DNA of 64,000 bases from Diphasiastrum complanatum (GCA_029204225.1 CM055101.1:44700180-44764179); one strand, 5' to 3'; shown: positions 30,290 to 42,900, counted from the first letter of the stretch. The notes: generated by a model from the sequence alone, not told the origin. A program made the numbers and translations.

Positions 30290-31119
30290 TTTCTTTACAT
30301 TATGCTATATAAAAATATATCTTTTCATCATTATAGTTTTTCAAATTTTTAAATATGTAAAATTTATAAATGGCCTATGATGAGATCAGATCTTTTGGAC
30401 CGTCTCCATCTCCTAAAGGTCTGACAACAAATTCTACATGCAACTCAAGATTTCTAGATAAAACTTATATGCAACGTATGAATCACAAAGGTTGATACTT
30501 ATAGGCTCTGGCTGAGTTTTGTACACAGAATAATCTGATTTTCTGCTCATGGTCAAAGACTAAAAACGTGCATGCAAGTATCTTATAAGATCCCAACAGA
30601 TAAAATTTCAATGTTAAACAGGGAAGACTCCCCTCAGATTTGGAAGGCAAAATTCAGAAGGATTAGGCACATTTCTTAGGGCAATCTGAGAATGTTTCTT
30701 AAGAGGATTGTACACAAGGGTCCGCCACCAAGGAAAAATCCAAATGAATTTTTCATCTAACATTTTGACTATTTTTTTAGAATTGATTTAAGTAATGTAA
30801 GTGGTTATCTTAGTATCACATTTAAATGTCATTAGATTTTGACATTTTAATTATTACTTATAGTGGATTTGAGTTCTATATGCAATGCAGTTAACACTCT
30901 GATAAAGTATTTAATATTTTCTTTTCTCATATTTTTGTTAGCTAATGTCTTATCAATTTTGTATTCCCTATTTGTTTGACATTCATATGATTATTATTAG
31001 TTAGCTGATTTCTGGAGACTTGAGGCAATAATGTTTGAGCTGAAATTTTTAAATTGAACGTGATATCTAAGTTTCACATACATAATCAATGATCTTTTGA
31101 GGCCAATATCTATATATGT
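30290..31119. other. AT-rich spacer between hAT relic and Copia-2
   Basis: No coding sequence recognised. It may contain the 3' end of the hAT element, but no inverted repeat was identified. Confidence 0.5.
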
Positions 31120-31590
31120 TGTGAAAAAAGTACGAAAACGACCAAGAGTGGATCCTAGTCTGATCCTCAAGAGGGATTGGTTGTCAGATTACTTGATCTA
31201 TCAATCTACTTGAGATTAAGATCAATCTAGATCAATTCTAGACACAAAATTCTAATAAGAACAATCATTAATTGAAGGTAGGTGTACTTTCTGGTTTCCC
31301 ACTTGTGAAACCCTGTCTGAGTACGGACTCCAACCTGAAAATCAAGTACACATTGATAGCACCTCAAAACAATCAAAACAAATGTAGACAAATGGAGAGA
31401 ATCACTCAAAATTGCTACCAAAACCAAGATTGGTGTCTCACATTGATTATGGCCAAATAAGCCTCTATATATACATTTTTGGAGCTCAAGGTACTGATCA
31501 TGCATCAGATCTCACATGTGTGAGGATGCCTTGTCACCATCATGCAATTTGACACTTGGATCAAAACTTTCCATTTTGGGCATTTTTGGT
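31120..31590 (-). repeat. 3' LTR of Copia-2 (approximate right end)
   Basis: The left end at 31120 is fixed by similarity to 34383-34465. A minus-strand TATA box (TATATATAG, 31464-31473) lies inside it. The right end is estimated from the end of pol similarity. Confidence 0.65.
31464..31473 (-). promoter_or_regulatory. TATA box in the Copia-2 LTR
   Basis: The minus strand reads GTATATATAG followed by AGGCTTATTTGG, in the right orientation for element transcription. Confidence 0.5.
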
Positions 31591-31601
31591 CTATTTTTCT
31601 A

Positions 31602-33365
31602 CTATATGGAGATCTTCATGGAAAGCTTGTGTCCATAAAGACTCCTCTTCAAGAGACACACCTTGTCTTCTTCTCCATCTTTGATGAAGCCCTCGGGTTG
31701 GCACATGTAGGTTTCCTCTTCCAAGAATCCATTCAAGAAAGCATTTGTTACATCAAGTTGGAAGAGCTCCCATCTGAAAGAAGTTGCAAGACATATGATT
31801 AATCTAATGGTCACAAGCTTTGCAACAGGTGCAAAGGTTTCATCATAATCTATGCCTTTGACTTGCAAAAAATCTTTTGCTACAAGTCTAGCTTTGTACT
31901 TATGAATGGAACCATCTTGATTATATTTCAATCCATATATCCATTTACAAGTAAGAGGCTTCTTTCCATAAGGTAAATCAACAAGTTTCCAAGTTTGATT
32001 GTTTATTAATGCATCAAACTCTACTTGCATAGCTTTCCTCCAATATTGATATTTATTTGCTTCCTCAAAACTAGTTGGTTCTTCAAGCATAGTAGTCAAG
32101 AAAGTATAAGAGTTGAGTAGTTGAGAATCTTCCCTTTGCTCCCCTTTGTCACTATAAGTGAGCCTTGATGGCTCAATCCTTGTCCTTGTTGATCTTCTTG
32201 GCACCCTTGGACTTGGAGTAGATTCCACTTGGTTTTCATCTTCAGGAAGCTCCTCCTCGGCCATAGCATGATCTTTGACAAGTTGAGTGTTGTTGGAAGT
32301 CACTTTTCCTTTGGCTTGGAGAGATTCATCAAAAAGTACATTTCTACTAGCAACAACCTTTTTTGTAATAGGATCATATATCCTATAAGCTTTCTTACTT
32401 TCACTATAACCAACAAAGATGCCTTTGAAAGAAGTGGCATCTTCCTTTTTCCTTGTTTCTAAAGGAATATGTACATACCAAGTACATCCAAAAACTTTCA
32501 AATCACTAAGATTTGGCTTTTTGCCAAACAATACTTCATAAGGTGTAAGTCCTTTAATGGCACTATTAGTCATTCTATTACAAAGAAAGTTTGCACATAA
32601 AATAGCTTCTCCCCAAAATGAAATAGGAAGAGATGCATCTAATCTCATAGCTTTAGCACACTCACATAGTGTCCTATTCTTTCTTTCAGCTACTCCATTT
32701 TCTTGTGGAGTATATGTACAAGTAAACTCTCTCTTTATGCCATTAGTTTCACAAAACTCTTTCATCCTATTGGAGATGTACTCCCCTCCATTATCACTTC
32801 TTAATACTTTCAAGCTAGTATTAAGTTGCTTTTCCACAAGAGTTTTGAACTTTACAAAGGACTCAAAAACTTCACTTTTCTTAGACAAGAGATAAACCCA
32901 AGAGTATCTTGATTTATCATCAATAAAAGTGACATACATAAGAGCTCCACCATTTGATTCATGTGAAAATGAATGAACATCCGAGTGTATAAGGTCAAGA
33001 GGAGAGTTAGATCTTATCAAAGATCTCTTGAAAGGAAGCTTATGAGATTTGGAGAGTCCACAAGCTTCACAAAGCTTGCCACACTTGGATATGGTTTTGG
33101 GAAGTCCTCTTGCTAGCTCCTTTGTCACCATGGTCTCCATAGCTTTGTAGTTAGGATGGCCTAACCTTTTGTGCCATAATTCCACTTGAGTGAGCTCCTC
33201 CCTTGCCATGTTCACACTTCCAACCATCACATTAGCATCCAATTTGAATAACCTTACTTGCTTGAAACCACTAGCAATACATTTTTCATCTTTCAAGATA
33301 GAACATGCTCCAAGCTTGAAATTTACATCTAATCCATTATCCATAAGTTGTCCTACACTCAACAA
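31602..33365 (-). pseudogene. Copia-2 pol: GAG-pre-integrase, integrase and RT region
   Basis: A single 587-codon frame. It has the GAG-pre-integrase block (ELWHKRLGHPNYKAMETM), the integrase zinc part CEACGLSKSHKLPFKR and the integrase core (DKSRYSWVYLLSKKSEVF, LRSDNGGEYISNRMKEFC, TYTPQENGVAERKNRTLCEC). The integrase C-terminal region follows (KVFGCTWYVHIPLETRKK, GIFVGYSESKKAYRIYDP), then the RT entry (WKLVDLPYGKKPLTCKWIYG, QLDVTNAFLNGFLEEETYMC). This is the standard copia order. It is part of a fossil element; I make no claim about activity. Confidence 0.93.
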
Positions 33366-33519
33366 GTTCTTTGTAATTGAAGGTACATTAAGAACATTGT
33401 CTAGATCTACTTTTTTAGATGATCCTAGACATAAAGGAATGGATCCAATACCTACAATCTCACATTCTTGATCACTTGCAGTGAAGATAAATCTCTTAGA
33501 ACTATTGTAAGAAAGTAGA

Positions 33520-33780
33520 TTACTTGGATGTGGTACAAGATGAGATTTCTTTCAAAAGTTCATTACTTACATTCATTTTTATGCAATGTAATGCAACTCT
33601 ACATCTCTTTTTGTACTTAGCCAATTCAACTCCTCCTTGAGGTTCTACTTCCACCTCAAGTACTATGTCATAAAGATCATGAAGTACAAGCAAAGACTCC
33701 ATTCGAACTATCCAAGTAGCATAATTAGTGGATGTAAGTCTTTCACTAGCTTCAAGCAAAAAACCACCCATTGATGCCAT
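33520..33780 (-). pseudogene. Copia-2 gag N-terminus
   Basis: Starts MASMGGFLLEASERLTSTNY and continues WIVRMESLLVLHDLYDIVL, the typical copia gag opening (substrate-like NYATW motif then a short helix). It lies between the primer-binding site and pol. Fossil. Confidence 0.8.
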
Positions 33781-34370
33781 TTTTGAATGTGAAAAAGCAC
33801 TAGAAACTCTTATGGCTTCTCTAAGAGATCCGAACCCAAAGTCTTTTAGAAATTTAGAAATCTTATAGACTTAATCCTATCACTCATGAACCAATCTAGA
33901 ATGATGGAAATTTAGATTCTAGTCTCAAACTTGCAAAATCACTCCTTAATCTATGATTTTTAGCAATCTCTCTCTTCAACCTCAACATATACTCAAAAAA
34001 TCAGAGAAGATCAATTAGTGCACCTAGTTCAAGCTTCAATTTTAATTTTTGGACTGATCTAATCCAATAACTAATCAAGGGATTAGATTCACTATAAAAA
34101 ATACTTGATTTTGCACCAAAAATCACTCAAATTAGGTATGTGAGTCAAATTCTACAAATTTTTGAAATTTCTTAGTCAAAACCAGAGCTGTGCGGACTCA
34201 CACGTGTGAAAAGGGTTCCTACAGCCCACAACAAGATCTGGACCAAAATTTTTGAGGATAGCTATCAAATCCAACTCGCTACACAAAATTTGACTAGTTT
34301 CCAAAAAATTGCTAATTTTGGCTTTGATTTGGATTAACCCTATCAATTTCAACAAAACCTCTTGTACTAG

Positions 34371-34382
34371 GCTCTGATACCA
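34371..34382 (-). other. tRNA-Met-type primer-binding site of Copia-2
   Basis: The minus strand reads TGGTATCAGAGC directly after the LTR end CACA at 34383. Confidence 0.9.
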
Positions 34383-34465
34383 TGTGCAAAAAGTAAAAAA
34401 AGGACCAAGAGTGGATCCTAGTTTGATCCTCAAGAGGGATTGGTTGTCAGATTACTTGATCTATC
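34383..34465 (-). repeat. 5' LTR fragment of Copia-2
   Basis: Nearly identical to 31120-31200. Similarity ends where Gypsy-D gag begins at about 34466. Confidence 0.85.
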
Positions 34466-34874
34466 CTTACGGCCTAGTTCAACTTGACTGTACCATATGC
34501 GCGTCTGCTTTCTTAGCAGACCAGGGAAGATTCGTAGTTTATCTACATCAGTTCCTTCGTTATTTGCATTAGCAATTGACTCAAATTGCGAGACATAGCT
34601 ATCTGCATCATCGGAAGTAGTTCCTTTAAAATAATCGTACTTAATTTTTGAGATAGAAGTGAAACGTGCAGCAGGACCCTCCATACCAAAGCTAATTAGG
34701 AGTTCAAGTAACTGGGTAGTGATTTCGTCTAGATTTCTTCGACTAGTACTCTCACTCTGTCTTCGTAAAAACTCCTCTCTAAGCTTATGGTATCGTTCTA
34801 ATCGGGATTCTCTATCTGACATACACTGGAGATGGAGATGGATGTGTCAGATTTCTTATAACTTTCCTGAGCTA

Positions 34875-34892
34875 TCCCCGGCAACGGCACCA
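34875..34892 (-). other. tRNA-Asp primer-binding site of Gypsy-D
   Basis: The minus strand reads TGGTGCCGTTGCCGGGGA, which matches the tRNA-Asp 3' complement used by Athila/Tat-type gypsy elements at nearly all positions. Confidence 0.85.
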
Positions 34893-34897
34893 AAAAT

Positions 34898-36150
34898 TGG
34901 TATATGTCGTACTATACCAACAAGGTTAATATAGATTTTGTAGTAAATAGTGTCGTTCCCACAGAGGACAGCGTTAGAAAGTTATGTATTTGGTACAATT
35001 TATGACAAATGGTCTCGAGTGTTATTTTGGTTGTCGACAGACATTAGAAAGTAACCAGTATTACTTGTGTTTGGAGAATGTAATGTTAATAATTTCAGAG
35101 CAACAATTTGGCCTCTATCAAATCGAATGAAATGCGTTCTACAGGTGAGATGTTATCAGAGTAGTATAGCAGTACTACACTCCGGCTGATTAAGGTTTCA
35201 ACAGAGAGTCGAGAAATGTTCGATGTATTTGTGGTTGTGCAGATAGTTAATTAATCGCGTTTGCGAACTGTTCATTTCTAGACAGAAGTCCTCAACAACT
35301 TGAGTCCAAATTAATGGTTAAAGAACATGAATTGTTTTAGGGCACGTTAGAAATTTATGTCAATTACAATTAGGAACACATATCAAAGACTCAATTCTTC
35401 AGACAGGGACTGTCATCTCATATGTATACATACAGTTTTATTCAATGATCATGCTAGACTGTACCAAAGATAGTCGTTATTCGAGTGCCGAAAAGAAAGT
35501 ATTCGCGACAGACGAATAAGATGACTTTAAGACAGTTCTTTAGAGCATGTTTTACGGATACATAGCAAACGACTGTAATGCGCCAGAGAGTTTGTCTGAT
35601 CAGAGAGTAATTCATGTAATGCGTTAGAGATTGCTAGTAGACTCAAGATCACTCACACTCAACAGTGCGGAGAACATAGATAAGGGAAGATAACTCTCAG
35701 CACTCTATTCACTTCTTCAACCTCTTACATATGCATAAACTCTTCTCTCTCGATGCTCGAGATTGAAGAGTGAGATCAATATATGTTCTATGGGGTGAAC
35801 AAACACACCTCTAAAACAACAGGTGCGTCGCTCCCGCGAAAGGGTCTAGTTAACAATTAGATTGAGTATTTGTTCAATTATACCATAAGAGGTATATTTA
35901 ACTAAGAGTTAAAATTACTCTAGTTTAACATGTCTTTTCATATCTCAGTCGTTTTGTGTGGACGATCTAGTAAAGGCTGTCCAAGGCAATGTCTTTCCTT
36001 TTAACGGTCTTGCCTTTAAATACAAGGCAAGTACTTAGGAGATATATTCCAAAAAAATGACTTAGGCCTCTTCATGATTTATACTTATCCAGCTCATATC
36101 TTCATTTTCGAGTATATCATGCCATATTTATGTTGATATTCAACATTTAA
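34898..36150 (-). repeat. Gypsy-D LTR (right end approximate)
   Basis: The left end is fixed by the primer site. No second copy is present in the window, so the right end is only a guess from the change into Copia-3 LTR-like sequence after about 36.2 kb. Confidence 0.4.
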
Positions 36151-36399
36151 CAATTTCGTGACATCACATAGTTCAGATGTGGTTGCTGGACACTGCCAGC
36201 TGAATCACTCCTACAGTCCTCCAGAATGTAGCCAGGCAACGCTGATCTACGTTTATAAATTAATGCAGCATTCAACAAATTCAACCAATGTGCAAAATTG
36301 AAATGAGTGGGAGAATCAGACACACCAATAACATCAGACACATTTGCATTCAAGATCATACATCATAAATTGACTTGTGCACGATGGCTACAAGATCAT

Positions 36400-39300
36400 C
36401 TATTGATTTTCTTTGATTCTTCAAGCACTGCATGCAGATCCACGCAGTGCGTTGACGTGAGAGAAATACAGTTCTCTCACGAGTGGATGTCTCGCTTACT
36501 AGCGGACTTGTGGATCTCTATGGATCATGATCACAGAACTCGTCTCGTACGCAAGCGGACTTCTAGTCTGTATTTCGTCTTGATTGCTTACTAGCATCAG
36601 ACTTCTTCGTGTATCTGTGTATGTGTCAAGTATCATCCAATAAGTATATAGTCGCTCTATGTAACTTTATGATTAGTGTGATTAAACACCTATAACTAAT
36701 CAAGAAACTACAAAAGTGGCAGATTAGCCACAACCTAGAGTGTATCTGCTGACGTCATGCCATCAGATCAGATATTTGTACTTCTGGCTACTTGCATGAT
36801 CTTTGCTGGTACTCTTTGGAGTGTGAGTGCTAAAAAGGTTTCGCGACGTTTTTCGTGTCGCATCGTTTGGTTTCGTCTCCGTCGTTTGACTTTCTCGTGT
36901 TGGACCGCAAAAGATTCTCATTCGTGAATCTTTCGTGTTTGTGTCTTTTTGTCAGGTGTTCGCGAAACTTTCGTGCTTCGTGTCTCTTGACTTTCATGTT
37001 CGCGAACATCTTCGTTAGGCAGAGGGCTGAAAGCTAGCAAAGCTTTGTAATAAGAAATGCTTTGTTTCTTCAACTCCCTCTCAAAGCATGATAGCTTTAC
37101 GATCCCGAGACTGCTCCTCTGTCTCTCAAAGAGTCCTTTGTCCAGGGCGTTGGTGAAGATGTCAGCAACCATGTCTTTCGTTCCGATGAAGGTGGTCTGC
37201 AACATCTCCTTTTCGATTAGATCCTTGATCAAATGGTACTTGATCACAATGTGCTTCGAATGGAACACGGGATCTTTCGTCAGGTGTATTGCAGAGGTGT
37301 TATCCATCTGCGAGACCAGAGGCTCGTTCCTTGTTTTTCTCAATTCGTCCAAGAACTGCCTTAGCCAGATTATCTTGTTGGCCATCTTTGCTACTGCAAC
37401 GTACTCTGCTTCGTAGGATGAGTGGGCTACAACGGTCTGCTTCTTGTTGACAAAGAGAATTGCTACTCCTGCTGCGATGGTACATCCTCCTGAGATGCTT
37501 TTACAGTCATCCTTGAGAGATGCCCAGCTAGCATCACTGTAGGAAAGTATCCTGAAATCTGCATCACGACAATAGCACAAGCCATAATCCCTTGTTAATT
37601 GAAGATATTGCAAAATTCGTTTTGCAATCTTCCAATGTGTCGAGCCTTGGATTCGTACAGAATTGGCTCATCCTAAATACTGCATAAGCAATATCATGAC
37701 ATGTGTTGTCTGCAAGGTACATCAGTGATCCTATCAGCTTCTTGTAAGGTGTGAGCTGCATCTGTTCTCTCTCTTCCTCAGTCTTTGGACAGTCATCATT
37801 TGTTAGCACCATCCCTGTGAGCATTGGAGTATTCGCTCATTTGCAGTTCAGCATCCCAAAGTCCTCTAGGATATTCTGGGTGTATTTGGACTGGTGAAGA
37901 CATAACTTACCTCCCTCATAGTCCTTTTCAATTTGTAAGCCTAGGTAACGTCTGGCTTCTCCTAGATCCACAATCTCAAAATGTTTTGAGATGTCTGTCT
38001 TCACCTTAGTGATTAGCTGCTCACTCCTGCAAAGTGTCAGAGTGTCGTCCACATATACAACCACGATGATGATCTGCCCATCTATAACTCTGACATATAC
38101 ATTGGAATCAGCCAACAGAGGCTTGAATCCCAATGATTTTACGGCTTGATCTTTTTTCTTGTACCATTGTCGGGCTGATTGTTTCAGACCGTAGATGCTT
38201 CTATGCATTCTGCATGCATAGTCAATAAGTGAATTCGAGACATATCCTGGGGGTTGATCCATATAGACCTCTTCGTCTAGTTCGCCATGCAAGAAGCATG
38301 TCTTCTCGTCCACAATGTGGATCCTGAGGTCATAAGCTGCTGCATATGCAAATAACAATCGTAGGGACGAATGTTTGACGACAAGAGAGAAGGTTTCAGA
38401 GTAGTCAATACCGTATCTTTAAGAGAATCCCTTTGCTACAAGTCTTGCCTTGTATTTCGTACATTTTCATCTGGTCCATATTTGAGCTTGAAAACTCATT
38501 TGCATTTGACAATCTTGCGCTTATGTGGTAATGGCTGCAACGTCCATACCTGGTTCTTCCTCATGGTCATAACCTACTAGAAATCCCTGCTCGGCTTTCT
38601 CATCAAGCTTCTTTCGAAGCTTATCAGGAATATGTGAGACAGGTTGGGCTTTCTACCCCACCATAGCTCTTGTGGTGTCGTGTGAGGGACACCAGACTTG
38701 CCTGTCCTATTCTGAATGTATGTGGCTGTAGCCACTGCTTCAGCCCACAGTACCCTTGGAGCCTTTGAGTAGGCCATAATGCATCTAGCTGCTTCCATCA
38801 AGGTCCTATTCTTTCGTTCAACAACACCATTGTGCTACGGTGTGTAGGCTACAGTCCTTCTGTGAATAATGCCATGATCATTGTAGAAGTCAGTGAAGCG
38901 ATTCGAGATATATTTGCCACCTCGATCTGTCCTGATCTGCTTCACTTTGTTGCCTGTACATCTTTCAGCCCAATTCACATATTTAGTTAGTCTATCAAGT
39001 GCTTCATATTTATTTTGAATAAAATACACTCTGGCAAATTTGCTATAATCATCAATGAAGGTTATATAATATTTTGAACCTCCTACTGAGATCACATTGA
39101 ATGGTCCGCAGATGTTTGAATGCACTAACTCCAGAATCTTAGTCGTTCTATAGGAGTCTTTGATGAATGGAGTGCGTGACATATTGCCCTTCAAACATTC
39201 ATCACAGGTGTCGCACTAGTTGCATTCGAGATGCTGACCCCTGTTATCGCTCCATGATGGCTTGCTTGGTAAAGTGTCATTGAGTTCATGTTGCAAAGTC

Positions 39301-39995
39301 TTCTGTGCCACAGAGTGTCTGGCGAGTCATCATGAGTCTGATGCACCTGATCTGCAGGTAGGCGTACCTTCAGAGGGTATAGATTTCCTTTCCTTCTGCC
39401 TTGAGTGATCAATGTACTGGTACTGGCGTCAACCACATGGTCAGAACCATCCTTGTGATCAAGATGTTCTCTGGCCTTGACTTCCTCTCGAATCTCGACA
39501 ATCGCCTTTTCGAGGTTCATGGTAGGATCTTTCACGAGCAGGGTCCTTGTTGTCTGGAGTGATTTGGGTAAGGCTCTCTCAACATGTACGTGAGCTGCTT
39601 CTCAACTGACACTGCATTCTCTGCTCTAGAGTTATGTAGTGATAGGAATAGATCCTTCATCTTTCTTACGAAAGAAGTGAGGTCTCTTCCATCCCACTAT
39701 AGATTCGTCAGCTGATCTTCCAACATCATGATTTGACTTCTTGATTTCGTCTGAAATCTTGTGAGCAATGCATCCCACATCTCCTTAGCTTTGGAGAGTG
39801 TAGCCAGGTCAAGTGTGAGACTAATCTTCGATGAAAGATGATAGCAAGGCTACTGCCTTGTCATTTCTCTCTCTCATTCGCGTAGTTCCTTGTCTGATGT
39901 CGTAGGCATTTCTTCTGTGCCATCCACCCAGGGGATTAGAACTTCGCCCTTGAGTATGAGTGATGTCTTAACTTTCCAGGCTAGAAAGTTAAGAT
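36400..39995 (-). mobile_element. Copia-3: minus-strand Ty1/copia fossil
   Basis: Copia order on the minus strand. The gag region (about 39990-39540) has GEVLIPWVDGTEEMP and EMWDALLTRFQTKSRSQ. A GAG-pre-integrase block has SPDTLWHRRLCNMNSMT (39300). The integrase has YITFIDDYSKFARVYF and QIRTDRGGKYISNRFTDF (39194-38835), with more at 38801-38577. RT has IYGLKQSARQWYKKK and VVVYVDDTLTL (38358-37564), and RNase H has SYSDASWASLKDDCKSISGG and KHIVIKYHLIKDLI (37613-36918). LTR-like sequence with a minus-strand CTATATAC box near 36640-36650 continues left to about 36.4 kb. Broken fossil with several breaks. Confidence 0.88.
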
Positions 39996-40002
39996 GATCT
40001 AC

Positions 40003-40814
40003 CTATGATCACGTGTGACAATATTTCAGCACAAGCCCTTGATAACAATCCAATATTTCATGCAAGGAGCAAACACATCGAGGTTGCACATCACTTCATG
40101 AGAGAGAAGCTCATTGAAGGGGAAATCTACTTGGAGCACATCGACACATCATCTTGTATTGCAGATTTGCTCACCAAACCTTTGAGCAAAAATTCCTTCA
40201 TCAAGCATAGAGCCAATCTTGGAATAATACCGAGATCCATGTTCAAGTTAACATACATTATTTTAGGAGGAGTGTTAAGAAATGAAAAATCATCTATCTT
40301 GACTTTAGGCTTGTCACAAAGTTTTTTCTATGTGAGTTTGTTGTTTCATATTGTAAATGCCAAATTTGGCCTAGAAGAAACTCGAGCTACATGGGTTCTT
40401 CAAGTCTAGTTGGTAGTATACAACTTGCATATAGATTGTAGACTTAGAAATGTCATTAATAGGCTTGTAGAAACTCGTGGCATATCACATGCAATGGTTG
40501 TAAGTGATCCATAGTGACATGCAAGGCATGCACAAAGTGAATTGGACACATGCATGATGATTTGTACAATTCTAGTTGAAAATATGACACTTGGTAAAAG
40601 TAGGTAGAAATGCATGCATGAGAAGTGACAAATGTCACTAATACTCTAGTTTTCACTTATAGACGTGGATGGAAGTTGGATGGATGTGGTTCTACCTCGA
40701 GCTACCTCAAACTCCATAAATATGTGTAGACATTCTCATAATTTTTTATGAAGAACCAAGTTTTGAAGCTATTCCATGCCATTTTGGATCTACACTATCA
40801 TTTGCTTGAATATT

Positions 40815-40899
<85 letters not shown>

Positions 40900-41340
40900 C
40901 TCTCTCTAACTCGAGTTGAGGCTTATGCTAATGCATTAAATTCTTGTACTTTTTTTCTCTTGTCTTTCAAAGCTATCATTCTTTGATTCTTAGCATGCTA
41001 GATTGTGATTTAGCCATAAAGTTCTGTACTAGATCTTGGCATTCAATCTAGAATCAGTTTATGTATTAATCACAAAGCTTAATAAGATCATTCACACTTG
41101 AGGATCATTCCCCACACGTGTGAAATCGCTGAAAATTTTATCAATTTGAACTGTCTATGTTTCATCAACTTCTTGTGGATTCAGATGAGTGTAAGTGGGT
41201 TTTGGGTTAATTGAGCCCTCAAAACTTATTTCAAGGTCATAAGGCGAAGAGATCATTATATGATTTGCTACAAATTTTAGTAACATCTATAGATTTGTGG
41301 TGAAGGATACACAATAAATCCAAGCTTTCACTTCTTTCCA
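40003..41340 (+). mobile_element. Copia-4: plus-strand RNase H tail and 3' LTR
   Basis: The end of copia RNase H in plus orientation (ITCDNISAQALDNNPIFHA, SKHIEVAHHFMREKL, CIADLLTKPLSKNSF) is followed by a purine tract (AGGAGGAG, 40264-40272) and an LTR starting TGTTAAGAAATGAAAAATC at 40273. The LTR contains a (CT)n array. The right limit is approximate. It is only the 3' end of an element, abutting Copia-3 in opposite orientation at about 40.0 kb. Confidence 0.8.
40816..40895. repeat. (CT)n array inside the Copia-4 LTR
   Basis: About 40 CT units then TTTTTCTCTCTCT. It lies roughly 0.55 kb into the 3' LTR, near the expected transcribed leader. Confidence 0.95.
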
Positions 41341-42340
41341 TAGTCTAGATAGTCGTTCAAAAAGAAGGGATCCCAATCCAGATTCAGAAACCGCCACCAA
41401 TAGCATGGAAGACAGGGAAACCATGTATACTAGTGCAACTTTCTGCCAGCTTTATGATGTGATCAAGACAAAGATTCATGATCTCTTTGCCAACTTTCAG
41501 CACAAAGCAACACTTTCGTATGTTAGTCAAGGATGGTGTCAAGTGTCAACACGCACACATCAAAGAGAGCAATGTTATGGTGTAAGTAAGTTCAACATGC
41601 AAGGGAAATGGCTTCAAGACGTTTGCAATTTTGTACGTAACAAGTTAACAACTTAGCTCCTAGTATGTTAAGAGTGTTGCCTTTGTATTTTCCAGTCTGG
41701 ATACTAACTGTGTAGCTCACGTACGCAACGAACTTCTCTCTGGAGATAAAAGAATAAGTGCCTTGAGCTCTTCCAAAGCCTGGAGATGCTTGAGGAGACT
41801 ATTGTGTTAGCATATCATCGAACATGTAGATCTGTCCAAGCAAGAAATTTTTTATTCTACAACTCGCTTGCGTTGTAGGCTGTAACAGGTATGGCAGATG
41901 GAGCTGGCCCATTGAAAGATAGTCGTGCATGTACCAATGGGGTTGCACTACTGTCTTCTTTGATTCCACCACAACCTGCACACAACTCACCAAAAAAAAC
42001 AACAACAAAAATAGCTTTACTGAGCTGCATCGTGCTATGTGAAATGCTCACTAACAAAGTTTCATACTTGTCTAAGTCAGGGAGAAATAACATATAACAG
42101 GATACACACACACCTTGATCAATGTGACAGAAGGATCACAAAACAATCATACCCAAATGCAATGCACCAGTGCTACAAGCTGGTTGTGGATGATAGATTG
42201 CTCAACCTAACTTGTTGATGGTAGCCGAGGCCACAACATAGCCAAAAGCGAGAACCCAGAATCCAGAACGCCAACATGCCTGCACCAGCAAACAACAAAA
42301 CAAATCAGGAGATGAGCGAGAGCAAAGCAGCATCGAGAGC
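41341..42340. other. Intergenic stretch, no gene recognised
   Basis: A plus-strand open frame of 83 codons (41405-41656) has no recognised family or splice partners. Nothing else is visible. Confidence 0.4.
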
Positions 42341-42475
42341 ATAAGAGGAGCGAATGGAGCATGGAGCATGGAGCGATCAAGAGGAGCGAATGGAGCATGG
42401 AGCGATCAACGATGGAGCACCAACATGGAGCGCGAGAGCGAGCATGGAGCACTAGCATGGAGCGCGAGCGCTAAT
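42341..42475. repeat. ATGGAGC minisatellite
   Basis: A tandem region built on GGAGC and ATGGAGC words, including two copies of GAGGAGCGAATGGAGCATGG next to each other. It lies about 0.65 kb upstream of the first exon of the SCI1-like gene. Confidence 0.8.
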
Positions 42476-42659
42476 GGGCGAATGTAGCGGCAAGTAGCAA
42501 GTTGTGACATGTGATGAAAGGTGAAAAGTAAACACAGGCACAAATACATTGAAAAACTTCATTTTTTGAAGGGTTGATGGGTATGACTACAAGGTACGAC
42601 TACCATAATCAATAAAAAGTTGAACACAATCATGTCTTATTTAATGCCTGTATTAATAA

Positions 42660-42900
42660 ATTTTAATACCCGGGGCACAAGGTAAAAGGAACAAATATGC
42701 CCTGGTAATGGTAAATCCCTGATTTTCCCGGCTTATACCAATTTGGCCGGGTATTACCCTGAGTATATCGAAAGTCAATACACAAGGATACTTGGTTCAT
42801 TGCTAGGTATTAAAAAACTATATACCAGATTGGTATGTTTTTTAATACCAAGGTTGATCCCCGGGTTGAAACCAAGCACGAAGGTATATACCCGCCCAAC
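42660..42900. repeat. Foldback block with nested inverted repeats (MITE-like)
   Basis: It holds a strong hairpin at 42806-42849 (arms GGTATTAAAAAAC and GTTTTTTAATACC, with inner arms ATACC and GGTAT), plus CCCGGC/GCCGGG arms and a GGTAAT/ATTACC pair to its left. CTTGGTT and AACCAAG flank the hairpin at larger distance. This density of palindromes suggests a small non-autonomous DNA element, but clear terminal repeats and a target duplication were not established. Confidence 0.55.

Larger units (their letters stand above)
31120..34465 (-). mobile_element. Copia-2: minus-strand Ty1/copia fossil with long open pol
   Basis: The minus-strand element runs from an LTR fragment at 34383-34465 through a tRNA-Met-type primer site (34371-34382), gag start (33780-33520) and a long pol frame (33365-31602) to an LTR at about 31120-31590. 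The two LTR ends share the plus-strand start TGTG(A/C)AAAAAGTA and the next 80 or so bases with only a few differences. Broken and incomplete, but the pol frame is unusually well kept. Confidence 0.9.
34466..36150 (-). mobile_element. Gypsy-D: gag start, primer site and LTR of a Ty3/gypsy fossil
   Basis: The minus-strand gag N-terminus at 34822-34470 has RYHKLREEFLRRQSES, FTSISKIKYDYFKGTTSDD and DADSYVSQFESIANANN. A near-perfect tRNA-Asp primer site follows (34875-34892). An LTR then begins at about 34898 (plus strand TGGTATATGTCG) and extends to the right for more than 1 kb. The right limit is uncertain. It is only a remnant and is not whole. Confidence 0.7.

Noticed and set aside
31542-33471. 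Plus-strand ORFs within Copia-2
   Set aside because: Antisense shadows of the long minus-strand pol frame.
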